A program made the translations under genes and the position numbers. Source: Certhia americana (lineage: Eukaryota > Chordata > Aves > Passeriformes > Certhiidae). From it: a DNA stretch of 64,000 bases. Shown here piece by piece: positions 1 through 12,683 of the stretch. The stretch spans positions 98,155,674 to 98,219,673 of the forward strand of contig CM031857.1 in NCBI GenBank assembly GCA_018697195.1. Reading direction: 5' to 3'. The first letter of the stretch is position 1; the number at the start of each line of letters is the position of its first letter. Under the pieces are notes generated by a model, which saw only the letters and a list, made by a program, of their open reading frames with translations, ran no database searches and had not been told where the DNA came from.

Positions 1-407
1 CCCTTTACATAGCAAAGGGCATGGGGACCTGTGGCCCTGCCAGCTGACCAGACACTCAGAGACACAGCAGGAGCCAAGGATCACAGACTTCCCTGTGCTT
101 AGACTGTAAGGATATAAAAGCCCAGGTTTCCTTTATTCACTGTCCCTCCTCAGAGGCATCCAGCTCAAGCTGCTATTTTGTTGTTGCACCATGATTAAAT
201 TATTCTAAGCATTGAGACCTGTGAGATTCTGCTATGAGAACCTTGAGGTCGAGCTGGTAAGGAAACCTGGTCTGACTGTGAGTGTGGGGTGTGTAGCTGG
301 GAAGGAGCCCTTGGTCCTGGCTTAGGTGATGTGAATATGACAGAGTGACTCCTTGATGGTTAGACAGGGACAGTTGAACAAGTTCAAGCTGCCGCTCCGG
401 CACATCA

Positions 408-1130
408 GTCACAATACTCCCTGCAACACTACAGGCTTAGGGAGAGTGGTTGGAAAGCAGGTCATTGGAAAAGGAGTGAGGATGTTGGTTGACAGTAGGC
501 TGAACATGAGCTGGTGTGTGCCCAGGTGACCAAGAATCCTGGATTGCATCAAAAATAGTGTGACCAACAGAACCAGGGAAGTAATTGTCCCCTCTGTATT
601 GGCCACTAGTGATGCCACACCTTGAATTCTTTGTTCAGTTCTGGGCTCCTCACTTCGAGAAAGGCATTGAGGTGCTGGAGCATGTGCAGAGAAGGGCAGC
701 TAAGCTGGTGAAGGGTCTAGAGAGTTGAATCATATGAGGAACTGCCTGAGGGAGCTGGGGTGTTTAGCCTGGAGAAAAGGAGACTGTGGGAAAACATTGC
801 TGCTCTCCTCAACTACCTAAAAAAAGTTATAGCAGGGTGAGGATCAGCCTCTTTTCCCAAGTAACTAGTGACAGAATGAGAGGACATAGCCTCAAGCTGC
901 ACTTGGGGAAGTTCACATTGGACACCAGGAAGAATTTCTTCATGAAAAGGGTTGTTAAACATTGGAACAGACTGCCAGGTGGAGTCACCATCCCTGGAGG
1001 TGTTCAAGACTCTACCATGTAGAGAACCACTCTATGTGGCACTTAGTGCTATGGTCTAGTTGACAAGGTGGTAATCGATCGAAGGTTGGACATGGAGGTC
1101 TTTTCCAACCTAAATGATTCTGTGTCACAT
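408..1130 (+). mobile_element. CR1 LINE, 5'-truncated, sense
   Basis: The sequence follows the avian CR1 3' end: the last part of the reverse-transcriptase ORF (GTTGACAGTAGGCTGAACAT, then AATAGTGTGACCAACAG) and then CATGTGCAGAGAAGGGCAGC, GAGGGAGCTGGGGTGTTTAG and TTCCAACCTAAATGATTCTGTG at the end. The frame is broken, for example by a stop after CTAGAGAGT. It is an ordinary dead copy. The short ORFs in this interval are CR1 remnants. The 1-400 flank contains TATAAAAG near 114 but I cannot assign it. Confidence 0.93.
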
Positions 1131-4100
1131 CATATTTTGATATACTGAGCACCTTGTTGTTTACTAGTGTTTTTGTATTTAGTATTAAAAAATTATTCTA
1201 GATTCTTACAGGTGTATCTAGCAAGCTTAATTTTTTTCTCTAAGGTATATTATCCTGAATATAGCATCTCCATGATTTTTGGCTCGTGAAATCATTACAT
1301 TTAGGTTGTCCTTGTTTGGCTTAGTATCTGTGCTATTCCTGAAACATGAAATTCTTAAATATTAGCTTTTGCCCTGTACAGAAAATTGAGGTAATGTGTT
1401 TGTGTTCTTTGATAACTAGAGTAGCTCACAACATCCTAAATTCTCAAAGCATACATGGTACAATATTTCTTTGCAATAAAACAATGTTAAGATATTCTTC
1501 TATACTCAAATACCTAAATTTTCTTTAGTAGTCTTCATTTTAGTCTTTTTGCACTTGCTTAGAAGTGCTTAGAAGCAGAACTCAGTTGTGCTTTCTGAAA
1601 GTTCACCTCTGTGCCTGTTGCATCTGTCTGGCCTACGTGCTCCTGTTTGTACACCCAGTTTTCATAGCTGGCCAGCAATGTGGAATGACACAACACAATC
1701 ACTGATAATATTAATGGCCTATCAATCAACTATCCTGCTTATCAAGGACCACTAATTTATACCAGATGCAAAACTGAGGCTTACAGCCTGCTAATCAGTT
1801 TACTTCAAAATAAATAAGCTCAGATGATGATCAGACCATTCAGCAATTTTTAACAATCATTATTTTATTTTGTTATGTCTAGCCTACCCCAAGCTTCTTC
1901 TACATGTGTTCTGTAGGTGTTTGCTTTGTAGGAAGGTTCAGAAAACCATCAGTGGGTATAAGGAAAATATACTGAGAGCCTTGATCATTTTTACTGTGTT
2001 ATTCATCTTCCTGGGTTTTGAAAAGGCTGTTGTTTTTTTAACCTTAAAACTACCATAGTACATAAGGCCATAATGAAAGTTAGAAGCCACGGGAACCACC
2101 TTCTGCCCTGTAGGTATGCTATTATATAGCAGTTTATTGAGCACATTGCATTCTTTCATCTCTAACTACAGAAACAATGTTGACTGGATTCACAGGGGAG
2201 TTATGTGATATTCACAAACATATGAGCAGCACAGCTGCTGCTGCTTCGTTCATGAGGGTACTCATCACTTGTGCAGGGCACCTTTCCTTCGGGTGAGCGG
2301 AGGCAGCCCATGCGCCGTTCAGCGCCTCAAGCCAAAGGCTGACTGCCGTGCACCTCTTCAGGCGTCTCCGCTCCCAGGTGAGATGCCAAGGGGAAGAAAG
2401 GCAGTGGAATCACGCTCTCTGGCCCACTTTTTCCCGAGTCCCTAAAAGGGACATCCAATGAGATTGAATGGCAGGCAGTTTAACAGTGATAAAAATAGTA
2501 CAACCTATATAATTAGCAAATAGAACTCTCAGCCACAGGTTACAGTAAAGCATAAAATGCTTCAGAGGTTTCAAATGTACATTTGCAAAGTACATTTGTA
2601 ATAAGACTTTCACTATCAAATTACATAGGATTAAAAAAATTAGAGCAGATATAAAATCTTATGTTTCAGACAAGCGGGTGAGTCAGCTGCTGACTGCCTA
2701 GGGCTAGGACGAAACTTCCTGTATTAATCAGGTTATTCTATAATTACAAGGTTTCTTGCACCTTGCTCTGAAGCGGGTACTGAGTGCTGTCAGAGAAAGA
2801 ATACTGGACCAGGCGGACAACAGGTCTGATTGGTATGGTGATTCTTAATGTTTTCTATCTCTTTTATGTTTTTTTTTTACATTCCCTTGTCACTAATATG
2901 GACGGTTGATATGAATAGTGTGCTGTTAGAGAAAGAGTGCTACTCTGCTTCTTTCAGACTGCATACAAATTTGCTTTCTGTTGCTAAGGGTTTGACCTAC
3001 TCAAGGACAGGATCATAGGGTGGAAGGGGGAGTGGGTCTAGAGGAGATGAGCAGCAGCAGAGACCCACAAATGCAAGTGGCTGTTTAAAGCAAACCTGAA
3101 TAATTCGAAAGGAGCTGAAGGAAAATTATATAGCAATCTGTTTATGTCAGTGGTTTGCCTAGAGACTATTCAGGTATGGTGAAAAAGAAAGTATTGCTAA
3201 ATCAGCTCAACCTCCTGAAAAGAGGGTGATTTAACAATGGTCCTTCCTTCACAAAGAGATGTTGCTCTACCCATAAATATGGCAGTCATAAATATAACAG
3301 ACAAAGTGATGTTAATACTGGCTGGGATAAATCGTTATAATGGAGGGTATGATAGCAAGGAGATGACAGTTGTGGGGTAGTTTTATTTTAACTAGAGCAT
3401 GGAAAAATGGAGAGTTCATTGCATTGTACGGCAGCTATATCTAAACTGGTTAGTGTGCTGTAACTCAGGAGCTAGTCACAGCAGCGTGGCTCCCTCCTTC
3501 TCTTCTGGCTTGCAGCTTTTGAGTCCCCTCTGCACACACAGAGAGTTCTCACTGGCTGAACCGAGAGTATTTCTCACACTGGAAAGGTGAGGGGGGTTAT
3601 ACAAGAAGGTGTGAATGTGAATGAGAAGTGAAGAAGCCTTTGCTCAGTCATTTGCCTTGTGTTGTCTGGATGTAATTATACCTAAGTGGAGTACAGGGAA
3701 TCATACTCTGGGCCTCTGCTACAGCAAATTCAATGTTTCTGAGCTAGTCCTCTGTGTTTTCTCCTAACACAAACTGTATGGAGACACTGAAATTCAGTTT
3801 TGCATTCTGGACACTGTTACTCTTGTGTGTTTGAAGGTGGATTAGGAAGGAATAGAGTAACAGTTCTGGAGCAGAACTTGTATCGAAAAAAAAAATCAAA
3901 GTAGCCTTACCCGGCATCACAGAGTACATTAGCACAGAGGTGCAAAGATTAAATCCTCAGTATTGTTGGAGTACACAGTGTTCTAGGTAAGTGTTTCATA
4001 TGGAAAACAGCAGCTCATCTGTGAATTGCAGCATGTAAATGCTTCTGTAGAAGACCTGCTGACAGTGCTTTGGTACACTAAGATACCCTTCCTGGGAGTG

Positions 4101-4581
4101 TAAAACAAATTAATTCTTGTAAACAGTTTGTGTGAGAATGATAGTTCCCACTGGAGTCTGTTTTTTCAAGCATCTCTCTTGTAAAACGGTGTGGACCCTG
4201 CAGAACTGAGATTAAAAGTGTCAAGTTCTGGTTCTGCAAAGCCATGCATGTGGTTGAAAGAGTGGTAATGGTTTGTAAGAAGCTAAGTCTTATCTTGGGT
4301 CACGTGCTGGTATCCCAATTGATGCAAACACAGAGAGTCTGCATATGAAATAAAACCAGGCTATGTAAAAATAAAGAGGGGAATACACCCTAAAGATGTT
4401 TTCTGCAGCATGTAAATGGGGCTTTAGTGGCCATGAGCTTGAAAAATTAAATAAGGCAAAGCTGTCTGATACTTGGTGATGGAACTACCCTTTCACAGCA
4501 AAGGGTAGGTGAAAACTTCCCCTAGAGCTGCAGTTATGACATTGAGAGAAAAATGTGGTGGAGCTGGGTTAGAGAGCTGGG

Positions 4582-4606
4582 AAAAAAAAAAAAAAAAAAA
4601 AAAAAA
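4582..4606. repeat. Poly(A) run, 25 nt
   Basis: An uninterrupted A run on the + strand following GAGAGCTGGG. It could be a simple mononucleotide repeat or the tail of a retrocopy. The 150 bases upstream do not resemble any gene I recognise and I saw no flanking duplication. Confidence 0.9.
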
Positions 4607-6015
4607 GAAGTATGAGAGTTAGCACACTATATTGCTGCTTTTTAAGCAGCACAGTTGACGTTTACCAGTTTGTCATGGTGTATATACAGAATTTAAAATA
4701 AGTTTCCTAATATGTTATGTCATGCCAGAAAATACCATATTTCAAGCAGACGTTCATATACTTAAGAACTGCATGTTGATGTATATGAAAATGAGCACTT
4801 AAGAAGCCTAATTCATCCTGATGGATTAATTTCTCCCATATTAATATATTTACAGTTTTCTGTTAAAAAAATCAAGTATAAGCCTCCTGTGAAGATTCTT
4901 TTCTGGATTGATATTGTAGAAGAGGAAGGTAATTTGTTTTAGAAAGACAAGATAATACTACCAAAAGTTTACTGAATTTAAATTCTCATTTAGTTTTTTT
5001 AATTTCCCTTCTTACAATTTAATTGTCCTTGTTTCTTAATAAAATACTGCCTAATTATACTCAAAATTCTCAGCTCCCAAATATAATTCTAAGAATCCTC
5101 ATGTTTTGTATGTTGTCATATATGTAAAAGATCCAGGTAAAGAAATAGTCCAACTGAACTCAAATTAATCTAGTCACCAACAACATTATGACTCACTGCA
5201 ATATTTTGAAAGCCCTTTATCTCAAGTTCACTGGAATCCTGGACCGTTCCACAGAAGAAGTTCAATTTAAAATAAACCAATCAAACTGTGTCACCATGCA
5301 ATTAAATATCTCCATGGTAACACGGATTAAGCACATAAGGTAAAGACCTGCTGACAGTGCAGAGATTATTTCAAATTTCTGTCTCTTCCAGCAGTAGACA
5401 AATGAATTTACATTTTCTGTATCGAACATTGGGAGACATAAAATGAAAGCGATTGAGCTACTTCTGTGCCATCTTGGGACTTCAGACAGTATTTTCTTGA
5501 CAGGGGAAGTAATTAACTGGAATTACAAGTAGGAACTTAGCAGACAGATACAAATAAGCATTTGCTCATGGGATTTATTTAGTGTTTCTTAGTTTAAACC
5601 TGGATAGGCATATTATTTAGGATACAGATAGCACGGAAAAATCTTGCCAAAGTTTAAAAAATTTAACAGCATAATAATACCATTTTTCTTTTAATTTTTA
5701 AGTGATCTTAGGTTCACTTGGGAGAGAAAGCTATTTGCAGCTCTGCTATCAAGTAATATTTTTGATGAGAAATGCACTTCCAAAGTGTAGTGCAGATTGA
5801 CACACTGATATTCAGTGAAGATATAGAATGATGCTTTAATCAATCCTAACATCTTTCTGATTCTCTCTGACTCTATTCCTACCTTTTTCATGTGTGTTTA
5901 TTAAAACTACTGGAAATGCATATCTGCAGGCATGTGTAGTTTTCAGCTTTCAGTTAGGTGGCTTAGGGTTGATTTGTTTTTCTTTTCTCAGATTGGCTTT
6001 TGGTTTGGTTCTTAG

Positions 6016-6345
6016 GGACATAGAATAACTTGGAAGGGACCTTAAAGATCACTCAGTTCCAACCCACCTGCTGTGCACAAGGACATCTTTCACTAGACCC
6101 TGTTGCTCAGTGCCTCACCACCCCCAGAGTAAAGATCTTCCTAATATCTCATCTAAATCTAGCCTCTTTCAGATTAAAACCATTGCTCCTTGTCCTGTCA
6201 TTGAAAGCCCCTGTAAAAAGTCTTTCTCCAGCTCTCCTGCAGGGTCTCTTGAGGTACTGGGAGGCTGTTCTAATGTCTCCCTGGAACCTTCTTTTCTCCA
6301 GACTGAACAATCCCATGTCTCCCAGCCTGTGTTGATAGGAGATTT
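6016..6345 (-). mobile_element. CR1 LINE 3' fragment, antisense
   Basis: Read on the + strand, this is the reverse complement of a CR1 3' end. It has ACTTGGAAGGGACCTTAAAG then ATCACTCAGTTCCAACCCAC at the 3'-UTR side, TTAAAACCATTGCTCCTTGT in the middle and CAGACTGAACAATCCCATGT toward the 5' side. It is about 330 bp and truncated. The 100-aa frames seen here on both strands are by-products of the repeat. Confidence 0.93.
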
Positions 6346-8411
6346 GTTTTTCTGTCAAACTGTGGGAAATGGAAGTGAGCTGCCCCCAGTGTGCAAACAA
6401 TTCATCCTGTAGCTCTTCATCCTGTATTAGGCAGATGTAAACTCTGCAGTGCTTCTCCATTCTGAATATTCTTTCAGTATTTTGAGCTCACATTGAATTG
6501 AGATGAAAGGTGTATGCTTCCCACCACTAGTGTTTACTAGTTTGAGGTTGGTCTTGGAGTCATGCTGTTCTCATTGTTTTTCGCAGGATGGATAAGACAT
6601 AGCTGATAAGACACTTGGAAAACATTTTCTGAGACCACATTGTAGATGGACCCACAGCTGTACCTCTTCGGTTGGAATTAGAATGTACCTACCCTGTCAG
6701 GCTACATTTTGTTGTCTGCTTTTGATTATGGGAGTCTGTACAGTCTTGGATGTCTTTGGTTGCCTGTTCATTTCAAACATAAATGTAGATCTCTGTGTAC
6801 AAAGAGACAGGTTCTTTAGCTGTGCTCTTATGAGGAGACATTGCTTCAATTGTCCTAGTTGTCTGACACTTGGCTTTGTATTAGAATATCCTTCATTGCA
6901 TGTTGAGATGCAATTTTTTTTCTTTGCATCTTGGCATGAAGAACATTTGTTAAAAATTCATAATAAATATGTAAAAGTCTTCTTAACTGGTATGTTCCTA
7001 ATGGAATGTATTAGATGAATACTAAGCCCATTTGGTAGGAATGAGAGTAGAGTGTCTGTTTATGGCTGCGCTCTTTAACCATTCAAAAAGAGCAGAAGCC
7101 CATGTTAAAGTTAGCTCCTGGCATAAACATCCAGCAAATGTAGAAGGAGGAAATACTGAAACATCAATGAAACTTAAGGTCAACCGAAAAGTCCGGGGGA
7201 TATGGAAGAAGTGTCTTAAGAAATAACTTCAAAGATAAAGGGACGGTTTCTGAGGAGTGCTGTTTTAGATAGTGCAGTTCCTGGGCTTGACCAGGTGAGA
7301 ACAAGAGTTTTACCTGAAGTATAAAGAGATACTTCATATTTCTGTTCCTGCTTATAATCCCTTTTGTGCAGTGTTTTCTTCTTGCTGCCATGTTTATTGG
7401 TTTTCTTTAATTCAGTCAGTGCCTCGAGCTGGACAGAGGAGACTTGGCAAAAAGCCATACAGATAAAAGACATTTTGGGTTGGACCATGAAGGGCTGACT
7501 CTGGCAGCCCATAGTAATGGCATTTAGAAGTTTTGTTGCTGGTGTCCAATGAAGATGCAGTTCCACCCTTTTAACAGTGTCCTAGTATGAGCTAATGATC
7601 TGTCTCTGAGAAGGAAACTGTAAGAACAAAGCATTGGTGTTGCACACTGACAAGTTGCAACTTTCCAACCAGGAATCTTTTTAGTTAAAATATACATATA
7701 AAAAAATAAGGGTTTCAATGCCTTCAAAAACAGGCCAAAGCTGTGGTTATGTCTTGAAAAAGATTTGGTTCCCCAGAGCATCACACTATGACTAGCCAGA
7801 AGTTTCCAAAAGGCTTTGAGCAGTGCCTGATAAGAGAAATACCAACATCAGTATACTCAAGCTCCGTTTGAGACAGTCCTGTTAGTTACCCTGACTAGAA
7901 TTAATTAACAGAAGAGCAAGCTAATGGGCAGATCATAGAAACAGCTGCTTTCATGGCATGAGCCTTCAGGAACACTGTTCCTGAAGGAGGAACCCTATCA
8001 CCTGAACATAATGTATAATAGATGCACAGCTGGTTTCTCAGCCTTGCCTCTGTGACTTGCATAGGCAATTGAGCACTGTGCCGAAAGCCTGGGCATGCTT
8101 AGGGAGAGTGACAGGACAGGGCTTCATGTAGAGATGCTTGGAGGGGGAGGTTTGGTTGGAGGGCTTGAATTTTTCCATAAGCTTCTTTTCCAGCAAGCTA
8201 TTCTCAGAGTGAGCTGGCATATACTGGATAGCCGTAGAAAGAAAGGATGTCATGACTGCCCATGCTCAAGTTTTGGTAGTATGGAAAAGTTAGCCAGGTA
8301 GCAGTTAGCTTCATAGTGCTGTTGTTTGACTGAGCTCAAATTTAAAGAATTGATCAGCTAAACATCCAGAGAAATTTACTCACTGGTTTTTGGTCACTGG
8401 AGTTCTTTCTT

Positions 8412-8642
8412 AGTTATTGTTTTTTTGGGGCTTTTTATTGTTGTTGTTGTAGGTTTTTGTTTGTTGCTTTTTGGTTTTGTTTTGGGGGTTTTTTTTGTTC
8501 TTCTTTTGGTTTTTTCTTTGTTTTGGGGTTTTTTATTTGGTTGGTTTGGTGGTTTTTTTGTTTGGTTTTTTTTTGTTTGTTTGTTTTGTTTTGTTGTTGT
8601 TGTTGTTGTTGTTTTGTTTGGGTTTTTTTGTTTTTTTGTTTA
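8412..8642. repeat. T/G-rich low-complexity tract
   Basis: About 230 bp made almost only of T and G on the + strand, including a (TTG)n stretch near 8595-8612 and many GTTT/GGTTTT units. C and A are nearly absent. The Phe/Val/Leu/Trp-rich frames translated from it are artefacts of composition. Confidence 0.95.
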
Positions 8643-9525
8643 TACTACAGGAGCACAGGAAGTCTACCACAGAAAATTGGGATCCCCATGTACTAGGTGG
8701 TTACATTTTAATTAGCAGGTGCTAGAAAGATAATGACTTTTCTCATTAGGGGTTGCAAGCTAAATTATGAAAAGATTAAGTGAATTTTTTTAAGGAGGGA
8801 TTTACTCTCCCCCTCTCCACCCCAAATCTCTGTTAAAGCTTAAGAACTGAATGTGAATTTTTTTCATAAATACCATTCAGTGACAAATTAAAAAGCTAAG
8901 TGATCCATGTCTTGCCAGAGTAAGTATTGTGCCCATATTTGAAAGCCATAATCATGTTTTAAATATTAATGATAGAAAAGTGGTTTTCTGTTGAGTGTTT
9001 GGCTAAATTTTCATAGAACACAGCACAAATGCTGAATGTTTCTGCTACATGGAAGTGTAAAACTTAAGTATTTGCACTGACCACTCGGTGTCTTATTCCC
9101 TAATGAGCTTTTAAATTCCTTGGATTATCTGCCATTCCTAGGCTATTGTAAAGGTTAGCATGAACTATCTGAAAATTTACTGGATTCTCAAGCTGGTTTT
9201 ACAACTCAGACTGATCTTTCTGCTAGAACAACTAAGCTGCTACTGCCACCTGACTTTGCTACTCTAAAATGATTTTGGGATAGCTTTGCAATACAGCCCT
9301 TACAAGTGGTCTATTGGCTACATTATAGAAAGGCTACTGGTTTCAGTAAATGTGAAAAGCATTGTTTTTACTGGAGAGCTAAATGTGGATATATATAAGG
9401 GGGATTCTCGGGGAAAAAACTTGAAGGGAGAGGAGAGAGAGGCAGCAGAAGCAAGGAGTGGTTTATTCCAGTCCCAGTTTCAAGATTCAGCATGATAGCA
9501 TAGAGTGTGTGAGTATGAGAGACGT

Positions 9526-9560
9526 GTATGTATGTATGTATATACACACATGCATACATC
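9526..9560. repeat. (TATG)n / (CA)n-like microsatellite
   Basis: GTATGTATGTATGTATATAC followed by ACACATGCATACAT: an impure tetranucleotide tract of about 35 bp. Confidence 0.85.
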
Positions 9561-12500
9561 TCCTGCACTTGTACAGTGATTCTTGCTGATCTGCTTTTTT
9601 CATTTAGAACTTGAAATCTAAGCAACACATTTGTAAAACAGACTTAATCCACTATATGCCCTTAGAACCTTTTGCAAATATTAATGAGACATGTCTAATT
9701 ATCTCTGTTAGATAGATTACTCAAGGCAATTTAGATTGCCATTTAAGAGTGGAATAAAAATCACTGGGTTTAGTTACCATATGGGTAATAAAAAATACTT
9801 AAATGGGATGATATTCAGGGAGATGATATCATCTGACCAGGCTTTTGGAAAACTGGATAAATGCTCTCTTCTAAATGCTGTCACAGAATGATGAATAAGT
9901 GTATTTTAAAAAACGCTTTCGTTGAAAGATAGCAGAGGAAATATTTTTTTCCTGAAGTGTTTACATGTAGTATCAGCAAAATGTTTTTCTTTTTCTGGAA
10001 AACAGGCATTATCATCAATCTTATTAAAAGATAAAACATCGAAGTAGTCTGCAAATATAAGGACAAATTAAAGGATTATTTCTTTCTGGAAGTTTTGAGT
10101 TTTATACTGTTTCTGGAAACAACCAGGATCAGTTATTAATTTCATCAGGATATGCTGGTTCTCCTCTTCTGCCCACCTATCTAAAAAACAATTACTAGTA
10201 TCTGGTATGTTTATTTTCAACATTTTCAATGTTTTTAAACAACGTTTAGGGAATCCTTTTGCTCATGAGAACTTTTGCGTAATTGTGTTAATATATGTGG
10301 TATTTTTGAGTGAGCAGACTTTTGCTGCCAATAATAGAAATGGTAGTGCTTTAGAAGTGTGCTAGTTAGACAGCTCTTCAGAGAAACAAAACCCAACAAT
10401 TTGAATTCATTTGGCATGCATATGGTACAAGTTGCCAAAGCCTCCACAGTTCAGGCAACCTGTGTAGTAATCAACTTCCTTACTCTAATGCTGCAAGTTA
10501 CCTTCACACAGGTTGTTAGTTTGGGGGTTTGATGGTTTTATTAGTTTGTTTTAAAGACTGGCTTTTATTTTCGCTGTCCAGTATCAATAGCACACTTTTC
10601 CTGGCATTTCGAGACAGCAGTTTCCTTGAACAGGCTATCAAAAATTTGCAATGCTGCAGCACAGACCCTACCTACCACAGCTACCCAATACAAGGAAATA
10701 CAGATATAAAATAATGTAATCGAATGTTGGCACTGGAGCAAGGCAACTGGCTACATATGTTCAGAATGTTCTCATGGATATTTTACATGCTTCATCAGAC
10801 CTCCTTTCTGACTGGTCCAATGTATCTTTTCCTTCCTACCCTATTGTATAAAATGCTAATGCTCCTTCTGGGCTCTCACACATGCATATGTTATTGTTTC
10901 AATTAAAGTAGAACAACTAAAGTAATGCTAGTTAAATGTAGAAAATGTTTTAAGAGGGGACAGATTGGTGAACATCTAGATCAGAAAGGATTCTTCCCAT
11001 ACTGGTCTGATAGCACCAGGCTGCTGCAGTCCCCTGTCCCCTGGTCCAGCTCCCCATGAGGCTGAGCATTCAGTGCCCATGACTGCATGCAAACATGCTC
11101 TGGACTGGCACAGATGACCACCAGGATCATGCATACAGGCAACCAGTGCCTCTGCAGGCACCACACCCACACAAACAGCCCACCCACGAACAAGGCCAGT
11201 ACAAACAGCCTGATCCTGTTCTTATCCGACAGCAATTGGAGCTTGCATATCGGGTGCTTGCTGTTGGGTCATGTATACCATGCTCACACAACCTCCCCAT
11301 ATTTGTGCAGAAGTGGGTGTCACCAGTAGCTGATCCATAACTGTGGTCCTCCCCACAGCAGACCCTTGTCTCTGGTCTCTCCAGTGCCACGCTCCAGACT
11401 ACTTTTCCTCATTGATTTCACTTCCATAACATCTGCACCTAAATTTGGTGTTTGTGAACCATCACCTAGATGCCATTAGCCTTACTCAGTAAGACAAATA
11501 CAATCCTCTTGTGTGAGAGGTAGATAAACTATAAAAGAAAGGCCTCATAAAATCAGGCCTTGCTCTGCTAAATTAATAGCTAGCTTGTCACATCCAAGTA
11601 TCTCAAGTAAGAACCAGGGTTTTGCTCTCCGTTTTTCAGTGATGTTTAGATTCTAATTTAGCATTACAACTGTTGTATTCTAATTCTTTCTTTATGGGTG
11701 TTACCTAATCTTGGGAAAACTTTAATGAAATTATCAAGTTCTTCTTGATCTCATTCTTTTTACAAGGGCTGCTGAATACCGGTCATCAGCAGACCCTTTT
11801 TAGCTATTTGTAACCTTACATGCTTTCCTTGACTGAGGTGAAAAGTTTTCTTCCCATCTCTTTTCTGAGATCTAATTGGTATTTTGAAAAATATCTTCGT
11901 TTTCCTAGAGAAACAGAAGTTGTTTTGCCAAAGTGCGTTGCAAACCTTGGTTCTAAGTGTTTGTGACAAATATTTGAAACTCAACCCATGCACCCCCTTG
12001 CAACCAGGAATATAAATTCTGTTGTTGCTGTGAAGCTCTCCCATGTTAAGAGCCTTCTGAAAATCTTGGAAATTGCCAGCAACTTAGAAGGAGCAGTAGT
12101 GCCCATGCAATATGTCCAAAAATCACGTGGCTAAAAGGAAGTATGCTGATAGTGACTAGTGACTGCTGGGCATCAGAATGGAGAGCTGAGGAGGAAGCTA
12201 GGTAAAAACATGAACAACACAATTGGAGGAGGAACTAGTGTGAGTGGCAGGATTTGGTTTTACTGAGTTTAGCAGGGTAGTCATTAGGAACCAGGAGAGG
12301 AGTAGAATTGGTTTTACAAGGAGATGGAAGCAGGAAAGATGCAGGACAGGGGAAGTAGCAAATGACATCTGTAATTTTTTTGCAACACAGTAGCACTGAC
12401 TCATGATCTGCTTATGACCTGTAATAAGCTTTGCTATTGTTCTGCCATTTTTATTATAAATATTTTTGTGTATGAAGTTTCTGTATTTATGCCTGTCAAA

Positions 12501-12602
12501 TGGATAGGAGCATTAAGTCTTCAACATGAATATTAATATTTTATTTTGTCAAATACCCAAAACATCTAGCCATGTGTTATATGGATATGTATTATTTATA
12601 TT

Positions 12603-12683
12603 ATTAAAACATTTTTAGATTTCAAGAGTGACATGAGTTAAGTATTAAAACATTTTAGAGTTTAGGAGTGACATGAATTAAGT
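12603..12683. repeat. Tandem duplication of a ~41-bp unit
   Basis: Unit one (12603-12643) and unit two (12644-12683) both run ATTAAAACATTTT..., then GAGTGACATGA(G/A)TTAAGT. They differ by a few substitutions and one base of length. A partial third start (ATT) follows. It looks like a simple local duplication of intronic sequence. Confidence 0.9.

Noticed and set aside
1..200. Possible LTR end with a TATAAAAG box at about 114
   Set aside because: Only a partial view at the window edge; no terminal TG/CA, poly(A) signal or repeat phrase that I recognise.
5361..5400. GAGATTATTTCAAATTTC as the WW-domain end (R-D-Y-F) of FRMPD4
   Set aside because: The frame and surrounding residues do not match the WW domain, and no donor follows at the right place.
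8425..8725. Hydrophobic ORFs of 79-96 codons that look like membrane proteins
   Set aside because: They are translations of a T/G low-complexity tract, which gives Phe, Val, Leu, Trp and Gly in any frame.
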